Shown piece after piece: positions 1 to 7,363 of a DNA stretch of 7,369 bases. A model generated the notes under the pieces. It ran no database searches and was not told the DNA's origin. It worked only from the letters and a program-made list of their open reading frames with translations. Source of the stretch: Sphingomonadales bacterium (lineage in GTDB: Bacteria; Bacteroidota; Bacteroidia; UBA7662); the NCBI GenBank assembly GCA_016872225.1, contig VHAW01000085.1, forward strand, positions 1 to 7,369, read 5' to 3'. Each line of letters opens with the position of its first letter. The first letter of the stretch is position 1. The translations under genes were made by a program, and so were the position numbers.

Positions 1-1383
1 AACGCCGCCCGTATAGAATACGATAGCGGATATGTTACGGTGACCGTTAATAATGTGATTTGGCTTAATCGCGTCTATGCCCCCGCAAATTTTATGGGAT
101 ACCTTGGGTTTACCTCAGGAACTGGCGCGCAGAACGATCGGCATTCGATTCGCAATGTGACCATTTATACCGATGGGTCTGCCCTGCAAGGGTTTAACTC
201 CGAAGACAGTCTAAGCTTGAACCCAGTCATGTACTGGAATTGTTACACCGATTCCCTGTGGATCAAAACGAGGGGGAAATTTTTATGTTCCAGTATAGAC
301 TCTTTGGGTAGTGAATTCCGACTCTACGATCCAAACAATACTTTAGTGCCCATTTCCAAGGTAGAAACACCTTGTGTCATGGGCAGGAGCGATTCTATTT
401 TGTTACGACTCGGGCAAGTAATCATTCGTAACGGAGATTATCATCTCGTGGTCCGCTTAGGTCTAGATCAAAATCCTATCCTCGGAGACTGCTTCTCCAG
501 TATTGACGAATTTGATAGTCTGATTATCCGAATTAATAATTGTTACGAATACAATTTTCCAGTACATGTACGTAATGTGTCAGTACATCCTGACAATAGC
601 CTTGTTACCGTCACTTGGCACAAACCCTTGAACCTAAGGTCAGATTTCTTCAAGGCCTACCGGCTTCAACGGAATGAGGAAGTTTTTGGTAACCAATGGT
701 TTGATATAGGTTACTTCACTGGCATAGATGATACGGTCCATACCGTGGTTGTTCCTAACCCGGTGAGAGAAGCACGGGATTTCCGGATCATCCTCCAAAT
801 CCGAATGAATCCCGATGCTCCACCGGGAGATTCGGTTGCCAATATCCTCCTTCGTTCCGTAGGGGATACCCTGCTAAATGATACGGTCTTGGAAGCCACA
901 ATTTCCTGGCTGAATTATACCAAAGCATGGCCCAATCCGGTTTACCAATTGTGGCTTAGCAAGTCTCTTCTTAACGATCCCGACTCCCTCAGTCTGGGGC
1001 AAACCACCGACACCCTTTTCAGAATCTCCAAACCATGGCAACAAGGCCAATATAGGATATGGATACAGAGCACGAATCCTGTAGATGGCCGATATGCCCG
1101 AAGCAATTACCTTGATTTTGAGGTCAGGGAACTTGACCTAGAAGTTTTTAACGTAATGACGACCAACGGGGACGGCATTAACGAGACCTTTACCGTCAAG
1201 TATATCCATCGTTTTCCAGAAGCCAGGGTTCAATTGTTCAATCGTTGGGGACAGATGATTCTCAATCAGTCACCTTATTTGAACGATTTCGACGGGAATA
1301 GGCTGGAGGCAGGGACCTACTACTACCTGATCGAAAGAGCTGGACGCCCCCCCTTAAGCGGTGCCTTCAGATTGAATAAATAG
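1..1383 (+). CDS. 3' part of a T9SS-exported surface protein: L-type lectin-like end, FN3-like domains, CHU_C (type B) C-terminal domain
   Basis: The reading frame is open from the first base, so the true start lies upstream; the ATG at 40 falls inside a domain and is not the start. Codons 1-56 (nt 1-168) resemble the last strands of an L-type (legume-like) lectin domain: an IEYD strand, a TVTVNN strand, then GYLGFTSGTG and the RHSIRNV ending. A beta-rich region with four cysteines follows (nt ~220-550). Two FN3-like segments come next, about nt 560-890 (VTVTWHKP, then an AYRLQRN strand) and nt 895-1130 (ending in SNYLDFEV). The last ~83 residues (nt 1132-1380) match the gliding-motility-associated CHU_C family: TTNGDGINETF, VQLFNRWGQ, FDGNRLEAGTYYYLIE. 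From family knowledge, such domains direct type IX secretion to the cell surface or medium. A role in carbohydrate binding or adhesion is inferred from the lectin-like fragment only. It ends at TAG 1381-1383. Confidence 0.85.
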   Translation, partial: NAARIEYDSGYVTVTVNNVIWLNRVYAPANFMGYLGFTSGTGAQNDRHSIRNVTIYTDGSALQGFNSEDSLSLNPVMYWNCYTDSLWIKTRGKFLCSSIDSLGSEFRLYDPNNTLVPISKVETPCVMGRSDSILLRLGQVIIRNGDYHLVVRLGLDQNPILGDCFSSIDEFDSLIIRINNCYEYNFPVHVRNVSVHPDNSLVTVTWHKPLNLRSDFFKAYRLQRNEEVFGNQWFDIGYFTGIDDTVHTVVVPNPVREARDFRIILQIRMNPDAPPGDSVANILLRSVGDTLLNDTVLEATISWLNYTKAWPNPVYQLWLSKSLLNDPDSLSLGQTTDTLFRISKPWQQGQYRIWIQSTNPVDGRYARSNYLDFEVRELDLEVFNVMTTNGDGINETFTVKYIHRFPEARVQLFNRWGQMILNQSPYLNDFDGNRLEAGTYYYLIERAGRPPLSGAFRLNK

Positions 1384-1464
1384 AGCCTATAGGTATCGTC
1401 AAAACCCAATTATGAGAATCCATGGGTGCAAGATTAACCCCCGTACCGGTGTAATTTTAGACCT

Positions 1465-1474
1465 TAATTTTTTG
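1465..1474 (+). promoter_or_regulatory. Possible weak -7-like box before the metallopeptidase gene
   Basis: The stretch TAATTTTTTG resembles the Bacteroidota -7 consensus TAnnTTTG, but its spacer is 4 rather than 2 bases and I see no -33 TTTG upstream. It ends two bases before the ATG at 1477. A second near-match, TAATTTTA at 1452-1459 (7 of 8 positions), lies slightly further upstream and would leave a short leader of roughly a dozen bases. Either could drive the peptidase gene; read-through from the upstream gene is also possible because no terminator is visible in the 93-bp gap. Confidence 0.3.
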
Positions 1475-1476
1475 CA

Positions 1477-4400
1477 ATGCAATATCCTCACCCTAGGTTG
1501 ATTCGGCTTTGCTTAGCCTTTCTGGCAGGAAACCTGTTCCATCCCGGAGCAGCAACAGCCCATGCCCCATCGGCAGTATCCAAACAATCTGAGCAGCATA
1601 CCACACAAGCCAACCTCTTGGTAGACCATTCGCAGGACAAATTCGAAATAAGATTACCAGCACCAACACCCTACGAAGCTAATCTGCAAGGACAACTCCG
1701 GGAGCGGAAAGCCTGGGCAGCCTTCCATGCCCGTTATCCGGAATGGAACATTCTTTTCGATCAACATACAGGCCAACCTCATCGCATTTTTGGACCTGCA
1801 ATTCCTTTATCCAATAACAATGCTTGCTTGGATTTTGTCCTTAAGGAGTGCAAGGATTTTGGGATTCCTTTGGACGAATTGCGCGAAGGCAGCTCCTACG
1901 TCTCCCGCAAATACCGCTACCAATGGTTTGACCAATGGCATCAAGGCCTTCAAGTCATTGGCGGGCGTTTAGGCTTCAAAATAACCTTAGATGGTGCCCT
2001 CGTATGGATGGCCTCTGAGCTGCATCCCCGCATTCAACTCACCACAGGTTCTACCATTCGTCGTGAGGAAGCAACGCGCATTGCCTCGGACGGAATTGCC
2101 GGTATTCAATCCGTATCGGTAGACCCTGCCTTGCGGATATTGCCTATATCGGGTACCGAGGTTTTGACTATCTCCTATCATTTAGTCTACACCATCAATG
2201 CTGAAGGTCAAGATGATCAAGGTCTTCCTTTCCGATACGAGTGTCTGGTAGATGCCCTGACCGGACAGCTATGGCAACGCGAAAACAAGGTGGTGGAATT
2301 TGCCCATCATCCTCCGCAGTCCAACGGCAACCTGACCATGGTGGGCAGAGTTTATCCCAAGCACCCCTTTGCCCCCTTGGATTCTGCCATGCCATTGCCC
2401 CATTTGAAATTTACGATGGGGGGTAATACTTATTACACTTCTGCTACCGGGTCCTACGATATGGGTTTGCCCGGCCTTCCAGCCACAGGCATCTTCCCCC
2501 TCGAGGGCCGCTTCTCCAAAGTTGTTCAAGGCAACAACGGAACCACCACGCCTACCTTCAGTCTGCTCATCGATTCTCTACGAGATACCGTTCAATACTA
2601 CGGTCGTGGTACCTCTACTTCCCTTTGGAACAAGGTTCCGCATCTAAGCGCCTACTACCACGCCACGAAGGTGCACGATTACATGAAGAGTTTTCTTCCC
2701 ACCTTCACCGCATTGGATATCCCCTTAACCACCAAAGTCGAACGTACCGATGGTAATTGCAACGCCTTTTTCAACGGCAACAGCATCAATTTTTATACCC
2801 AAGCCGGTGGGTGCAATACCCTCGCCATTGTGGCCGATGTCGTTTACCACGAATACGGGCATGCTATTACCAACTACTTCTACAATGCGCTCGGCACCCC
2901 GTTTCGTAACGGTGCGGTAGGCGAAGGATATTCCGATGTTTACGCCATCACCTTGACCGATACCCCGGTCCTTGGTGTTGGATTTAACCTGAACAGTCCC
3001 AACGTAATTGTTCGCCGCTATGATATCAACCCCAAAATTTATCCGCAGAATCTGGTGGGTCAAGTCCATGCCGATGGAGAAATTATATGCGGAGCATGGT
3101 GGAGAACCGCTCGTAACATGAACAGCAACAGCGGTATGATGGAGATTTTCAGCGAATCCCTGTACGGTCTCGCCAACGGTCCCAACGGGAGCGAAGGAGT
3201 GGTATACCCCGACATCCTGATTGATGCGCTGCAAGCCGATGATACCGACAACAACTTAGCCAACGGAACACCTAACCTTACCTCCATCGTCAACGCATTT
3301 GCATTTCATGGCATTCGGATGTTGGCCAATGTTCAGTTCAGCTACCCTCCACTTTCTGATGTTCAAACGCAGACTCCTGTTCCCTTTAATGTAACACTAA
3401 ATATTACACCCCCTTTTAACACCTTGATTAGCGGGGCAAGACTTATTTATCGTCTCAACAACAACCCCCTAACATCCTGCGACACCATCGTTTTAACCGC
3501 TGGTGCAGGGAACAGCTACAGCGGAATTATCCCGGCTCAGCCCCGTGGAACCATCGTAAGATACTTTGTTGGTCTTCAGGATCTTACCGGAGCATCTGGC
3601 GGTGCCTATCCTCGCTATGCGGATCTAAGCTCCAATCCGGGGCTGTGGTTCAATTACCTGGTTGGATTCCGAAATACCTACAGTTTGGATATTGAAAACC
3701 CAGCCCAGGATTCATCCTGGTTGATCGGTTGGCCCACAGATAATGCCGTAACCGGTATTTGGGAAATCGGTACACCCATTCCGTCTTATGTTACACCGGG
3801 TATTATCTCTACCATCGTTCAAACTGGAAGCAACGCAACACCAGGCGGTATCCGTTGTGCCTATACCGGAAATGCTTTTTCGCCAAGTGACGACCCGGAT
3901 ACCGAAGACGTGGATAGTGGCCGGACGACCCTACGCACCCTGCCTATGGACATGACAGGCATGGCCGATCCCGTCTTAGCATATCATCGTTGGTATACCA
4001 ACGATATGGGCGACAACCCTAACACAGATTTTCTAGAAGTGTACATCAACAACGGCTCCACCACTTGGAAACTCATCGAAAGAACCAACCACAGCGACCG
4101 GCAATGGCGAAGGAATGTATTCAGGGTTGCGGATTACGTTACCCCCAATGCTACGGTGCAATTACGATTTATCGCAAACGACCAAGCCCCGGCCAGCATC
4201 GTAGAAGCAGCAATTGATCAGATTCAGCACTTTGACCTGCTGTGGGGCGCAGGGATTCGCCAACTCCAACTTGCAGCGTGGAGCCTACGCCCAAATCCAT
4301 TCGACGAGAAGGTTGCATTGAATTTTGATAGCCCTCGGGATCAATTGGTTTCCATTATTTTGAGCAATCCAGGAGGAGTCCCGGTTTGGTCAAGGATTAT

Positions 4401-4524
4401 CAAAATCAATGAAGGCTCAAACCACCTCGAATTGGAAATTCCCGGGCTTGCTCCAGGGATGTACTTGGCTCGATTGGAGGGGGAACAATTCCAGTCTCGT
4501 GTGCTCAAAATGGTTCGAAAGTAA
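1477..4524 (+). CDS. Secreted zinc metallopeptidase, thermolysin/fungalysin-like (M4/M36 type), with type A T9SS sorting domain
   Basis: A complete 1015-residue exported protease. Residues 1-30 form a signal peptide: basic N-region ending LIR, hydrophobic LCLAFLAG, likely cleavage after AHA. Residues ~60-275 look like an FTP/PepSY propeptide (a GLQVIGGRLGF strand, then DALTGQLW), which in this superfamily inhibits and chaperones the enzyme. The catalytic domain spans ~375-620. HEYGH gives zinc ligands H458 and H462 with catalytic E459. E483 in GEGYSD is the probable third ligand, with D487 completing ExxxD. H531 in HADGE fits the transition-state histidine of thermolysin-like enzymes. C428 and C446 flank the strand before the helix and may form a disulfide. 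ADDTDNNLANGTPN (~587-600) closes the domain. Residues ~735-925 form a beta-sandwich with an acidic DDPDTEDVDSG loop that may bind calcium. Residues ~934-1015 are a type A T9SS domain (PNPF, LAPGMYLARL, terminal KMVRK). All catalytic residues are present, so the enzyme is probably active. M36 and M4 cannot be separated by eye. The substrate is unknown. Confidence 0.93.
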   Translation: MQYPHPRLIRLCLAFLAGNLFHPGAATAHAPSAVSKQSEQHTTQANLLVDHSQDKFEIRLPAPTPYEANLQGQLRERKAWAAFHARYPEWNILFDQHTGQPHRIFGPAIPLSNNNACLDFVLKECKDFGIPLDELREGSSYVSRKYRYQWFDQWHQGLQVIGGRLGFKITLDGALVWMASELHPRIQLTTGSTIRREEATRIASDGIAGIQSVSVDPALRILPISGTEVLTISYHLVYTINAEGQDDQGLPFRYECLVDALTGQLWQRENKVVEFAHHPPQSNGNLTMVGRVYPKHPFAPLDSAMPLPHLKFTMGGNTYYTSATGSYDMGLPGLPATGIFPLEGRFSKVVQGNNGTTTPTFSLLIDSLRDTVQYYGRGTSTSLWNKVPHLSAYYHATKVHDYMKSFLPTFTALDIPLTTKVERTDGNCNAFFNGNSINFYTQAGGCNTLAIVADVVYHEYGHAITNYFYNALGTPFRNGAVGEGYSDVYAITLTDTPVLGVGFNLNSPNVIVRRYDINPKIYPQNLVGQVHADGEIICGAWWRTARNMNSNSGMMEIFSESLYGLANGPNGSEGVVYPDILIDALQADDTDNNLANGTPNLTSIVNAFAFHGIRMLANVQFSYPPLSDVQTQTPVPFNVTLNITPPFNTLISGARLIYRLNNNPLTSCDTIVLTAGAGNSYSGIIPAQPRGTIVRYFVGLQDLTGASGGAYPRYADLSSNPGLWFNYLVGFRNTYSLDIENPAQDSSWLIGWPTDNAVTGIWEIGTPIPSYVTPGIISTIVQTGSNATPGGIRCAYTGNAFSPSDDPDTEDVDSGRTTLRTLPMDMTGMADPVLAYHRWYTNDMGDNPNTDFLEVYINNGSTTWKLIERTNHSDRQWRRNVFRVADYVTPNATVQLRFIANDQAPASIVEAAIDQIQHFDLLWGAGIRQLQLAAWSLRPNPFDEKVALNFDSPRDQLVSIILSNPGGVPVWSRIIKINEGSNHLELEIPGLAPGMYLARLEGEQFQSRVLKMVRK

Positions 4525-4530
4525 GTAGGT

Positions 4531-4538
4531 TATCTTTG
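4531..4538 (+). promoter_or_regulatory. Bacteroidota -7 promoter box upstream of pheT
   Basis: TATCTTTG matches the Bacteroidota primary sigma factor -7 consensus TAnnTTTG at every fixed position. It sits in the 18-bp spacer after the peptidase stop and ends four bases before the pheT ATG. A -33 TTTG is not evident at the usual 17-23 base distance, which would fall inside the last codons of the peptidase gene. If used, transcription would start at or within a few bases of the ATG, giving a leaderless or nearly leaderless mRNA and separating the housekeeping unit from the secreted-protein genes. Confidence 0.6.
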
Positions 4539-4542
4539 CCCT

Positions 4543-7065
4543 ATGAAGGTATCCTATCGCTGGCTGTGTCGATATTTTGATTTGGAACCGGATGCGCCAT
4601 CTTGGCCAAGTCCTGAAATCGTCAAAACAACTCTGACCGCCATAGGGTTGGAAGTGGAAGAGGTCCTAAAGATTGGTCGAAGTACCCAAGAATTGGCAGG
4701 TCTGCTAATAGGCCACGTGATCCAATGCGATCCCCATCCCAACGCTAATCGTCTGAAATTAACATTGGTTGACATTGGATTGGAAGAGCCCTTGCGCATC
4801 GTCTGTGGCGCACCGAATGTGGCCCAGGGAATGAACGTGGTGGTTGCACCCGTGGGAACCACCTTGCATCCTTTCAAAGGTCCTGAAATGCTTATCCGCT
4901 CGGCCAAAATCCGTGGAGAATCCAGCCAAGGCATGTTATGCGCGCAGGATGAAATCGGGTTGAACGCTTACCATGACGGGCTTATGGTTTTGCCGGGAGA
5001 GCTGACCCCGGGGACTCCATTCACAGACTATTTCGTGGAGCAGTCCGATACCGTTTTCACCTTGGGGATTACCCCGAACCGCATGGATGCCTTGTCACAT
5101 TACGGGGTCGCAAGGGATTTGGGCGCAGCTTTAAGCATTCCCCTTATTCCACTCCAACACCTTTGCCGAGAAGATTCGGTCTTCGATACAGAAGGTAATC
5201 CGTTGGCGAAGGTCAAGGATGCCTTGACGATCGGTTCAACCTCCTCCCGAACAGCGCATCCCCCCATGGCCTTGCGTGTAGAGTCAGGGGAAGACTGTCC
5301 CCGTCTTGCAGGACTCGCCATTGAAGGGGTTACTGTTGGGCCATCGCCGGATTGGTTACTTAAAGCCCTCCGCTCTATTGGTCAGAAACCCATCAACAAC
5401 ATTGTTGATGTGACCAATTACATTCAATTTGAACTTGGTCAACCTTTGCATGCCTACGATCGAGCCTATCTCGAAGGAAATCTCCTGGGAGTTCGCCAGG
5501 CCAATACCGGTGAAAAGCTCACCCTCTTGGATCAAAAGGAATACACCTTAACCCAGGCCAACCTGGTGATCGAAGATGGACAGAAGACTGTAGGCTTGGC
5601 AGGAATTATGGGCGGTGCCGGAGACTCTATCCATCCGAAAACGACTTCCATTTACCTAGAATGTGCTTGTTTCGATCCAATCCGAATTCGATGCAGTGCA
5701 CGTTCAATAGGATTACGCAGCGAGGCATCCTATCGCTTTGAGCGAGGTACCGACCCTGCCTTGGTGCCCCTTGCCCTAGAACGTGCAGCAAGCCTTATTC
5801 TCGCAACCGCAGGCGGGAATATCCCCTATCCCATTCATTACCTTGAATCTGTAACACTAGAAACTACTGCTCTAACCTTCAAACAATCGACATTGCAAAG
5901 AATTGCAGGGTGTTTTATACCAACCGAGGAAACAGAGAGAATTTTGAAAGCTCTTGATTTTAAGATAATTCGAAAATCTAAAAACCCCGACTCGGAAGGT
6001 GAAGATTATTGGGAAATACAGCCTCCGTTTTACCGTAGGGATGTTCGTCGAAATGCCGATGTAGCCGAAGAGATTATGCGAATTTGGGGTTATGACCGAA
6101 TTCCAATTCCCACCGCTCATCGATACCGCAACGACTTTCCTCATGAATCCAACATACCCATTTGGCAGGAAAGAATTTCAGATTGGCTGAGCGCAAGAGG
6201 ATTCAGTGAATTCATGGGATTATCCTTTGTTTCGCAGGAGGAGTTTCAAGCCATCGAGCCGGACTTGAACCGAGCTGTACGTGTTCTCGGACCCGTTAAT
6301 GAGGAGATACCTTTGCTTCGCCCCTCGTTGATCCTTAGCGGTCTTCGTCATATCTCCCATAACCTGAATCGCCGACAAAATAATATTCTGTGTTATGAAT
6401 TTGGGCGCACCTACCTCCGCGAAGAAGGCAAAACCAATTTTGAGGAGAAGGAGTCCCTCTGCGTCATGGTCACCGGATTGCAAAATTCCGAATCATGGTA
6501 CCGCAGCGAACAATCTGTTGACTTGCCCTACCTCAAAGGACATGTCGCGGACTTGCTCCATTTCTGCACCTCCTTTGCCAACAATGGACAGCCCTTAAAT
6601 CGCCCAGAAACAGACCCGGCTACTAAAACGACGCTGCATAGCTCCATGGAACTTGCTCAGGTCGATGGTGAATTATTGCAGTTGTTTGACATCAATCAAC
6701 CCGTATTCTTTGCAGTTTTACCATGGACCGAGTGGATTCCAAACACGCAAGCGCCGGTTCCCGCTTTCCGTGATGTCCCCAAATTCCCCGCCATGCGCAG
6801 GGACCTCGCTTTGGTGCTACCAATCTCCACACCGTACAAGAGTTTGGAGCAATTGGCGCTCGATGAGGGAGGTCCGTTCTTGGAATCTTTGCAGCTTTTT
6901 GATGTTTACAGGGGCAAGGGGCTTCCGGAAGGGCATATTTCCTACGCGATTGGGCTGACCTTCCGTCATCCCGAACAAACCCTTACAGACTCTCAAATTG
7001 AGGAAACAATTCAGGCAATGCTTGTTACCTTTGAGAAATCTTTAGGGGCCAGATTGCGTCGTTAG
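4543..7065 (+). CDS. pheT: Phenylalanine--tRNA ligase beta subunit
   Basis: Beta chain of the cytoplasmic alpha2beta2 phenylalanyl-tRNA synthetase, which charges tRNA-Phe; the alpha chain (pheS) carries the aminoacylation site and is not in this window. The start is well supported: MKVSYRWLCRYFDL is the canonical beta-chain N-terminus. Domains in order: an EMAP/OB-type tRNA-binding module at ~43-160 (HPNANRLKL, VCGAPNV, GMLCA); the NRMDALSHYGVARDL linker at ~179-193; the B3/B4 editing domain at ~250-405 (INNIVDVTNYI, GQPLHAYD, AGIMGG, SEASYRFERGTDP); the B5 domain at ~440-522 with magnesium-type acidic residues D500, D506, E509 and E510 and then RIWGYDRIP; the catalytic-like core at ~540-740; and the FDX-ACB anticodon-binding domain at ~747-840 (FPAMRRDLALV, LFDVYRGKGLPEG, TLTD). 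At 840 residues it is somewhat longer than the ~800 I expect for the family; part of the excess is a poorly conserved stretch at ~205-245. It is probably driven by the TATCTTTG box just upstream and lies one base from the next gene. Confidence 0.98.
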   Translation: MKVSYRWLCRYFDLEPDAPSWPSPEIVKTTLTAIGLEVEEVLKIGRSTQELAGLLIGHVIQCDPHPNANRLKLTLVDIGLEEPLRIVCGAPNVAQGMNVVVAPVGTTLHPFKGPEMLIRSAKIRGESSQGMLCAQDEIGLNAYHDGLMVLPGELTPGTPFTDYFVEQSDTVFTLGITPNRMDALSHYGVARDLGAALSIPLIPLQHLCREDSVFDTEGNPLAKVKDALTIGSTSSRTAHPPMALRVESGEDCPRLAGLAIEGVTVGPSPDWLLKALRSIGQKPINNIVDVTNYIQFELGQPLHAYDRAYLEGNLLGVRQANTGEKLTLLDQKEYTLTQANLVIEDGQKTVGLAGIMGGAGDSIHPKTTSIYLECACFDPIRIRCSARSIGLRSEASYRFERGTDPALVPLALERAASLILATAGGNIPYPIHYLESVTLETTALTFKQSTLQRIAGCFIPTEETERILKALDFKIIRKSKNPDSEGEDYWEIQPPFYRRDVRRNADVAEEIMRIWGYDRIPIPTAHRYRNDFPHESNIPIWQERISDWLSARGFSEFMGLSFVSQEEFQAIEPDLNRAVRVLGPVNEEIPLLRPSLILSGLRHISHNLNRRQNNILCYEFGRTYLREEGKTNFEEKESLCVMVTGLQNSESWYRSEQSVDLPYLKGHVADLLHFCTSFANNGQPLNRPETDPATKTTLHSSMELAQVDGELLQLFDINQPVFFAVLPWTEWIPNTQAPVPAFRDVPKFPAMRRDLALVLPISTPYKSLEQLALDEGGPFLESLQLFDVYRGKGLPEGHISYAIGLTFRHPEQTLTDSQIEETIQAMLVTFEKSLGARLRR

Positions 7066-7066
7066 G

Positions 7067-7363
7067 ATGAACAACCGGGAACTACTGGACAAAATGGACG
7101 GCCTGCTCAGGCAGGCGGATTTTGCGGAGAATCGCATCACTGCGATTCTTGCCGAAAACCAAGACCTTTATGCCAGAAACAAGCGCCTGGAGCTCAACCT
7201 CCGCACCCAAAAGAAGGAACTCGATGCGCTCAAGGAAGAATTTCGTACCCTTCAGTTGCAAAGGGCCCTCAGTGGTCATTCCGACGCTCGCCATCAGGCC
7301 AAACTAAAGATCAACCAATTTATTAGAGATATTGATCAATGCCTCGCCCAGTTGCAGGAATAA
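7067..7363 (+). CDS. Small coiled-coil protein of the pheT-zapA-rny neighbourhood, possible cell-division accessory
   Basis: A 98-residue protein starting one base after the pheT stop (TAG, G, ATG), so probably translated by coupling with pheT. It has no signal peptide or membrane segment and is very rich in charged residues, L and Q. Residues ~3-68 look like a long helix with heptad-like hydrophobic spacing (ILAENQDLYARNKRLELNL, then LDALKEEFRTLQLQ), indicating a coiled coil. After a short polar break (SGHSDARH, 69-76) comes a second helix ending KINQFIRDIDQCLAQL. That ending resembles the KI(N/D)xLxREIDKCIALL ending I recall from uncharacterised Bacteroidota coiled-coil proteins encoded between pheT and zapA/rny. 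A ZapB-like role bridging ZapA is inferred from that remembered context and from size only; zapA would lie past the window end. The ORF is complete (TAA 7361-7363), and its frame is favoured over the overlapping alternatives by position and composition. Confidence 0.8.
   Translation: MNNRELLDKMDGLLRQADFAENRITAILAENQDLYARNKRLELNLRTQKKELDALKEEFRTLQLQRALSGHSDARHQAKLKINQFIRDIDQCLAQLQE

Noticed and set aside
40..42. ATG at 40 as the true start of the surface protein.
   Set aside because: The frame is open to base 1 and the preceding 13 codons continue the lectin-like strand pattern. There is no signal peptide after this ATG, though an exported protein needs one.
1384..1476. Possible rho-independent terminator after the surface-protein gene.
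   Set aside because: The only inverted repeats I see are the palindrome CCTATAGG at 1386-1393 and ACCGGT at 1446-1451. Neither can form a useful stem with a loop, and neither is followed by a T-run in the right place.
2725..3234. A 169-codon open frame on the - strand inside the metallopeptidase gene.
   Set aside because: It lies opposite the catalytic domain, whose motifs prove the + frame. The antisense protein shows no recognisable domain and no promoter, so it is a shadow frame. The other - strand frames inside the peptidase and pheT genes were rejected for the same reason.
6221..6229. TATCCTTTG inside pheT as a second internal promoter for the coiled-coil gene.
   Set aside because: The spacer is one base too long for TAnnTTTG, it encodes conserved-frame residues, and the downstream gene is more than 800 bases away.
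7122..7307. Alternative + strand open frame overlapping the coiled-coil gene.
   Set aside because: Its product is a basic, Ser/Pro/Lys-rich sequence with no pattern, while the 7067 frame begins directly after pheT and gives a clean heptad-like helix.
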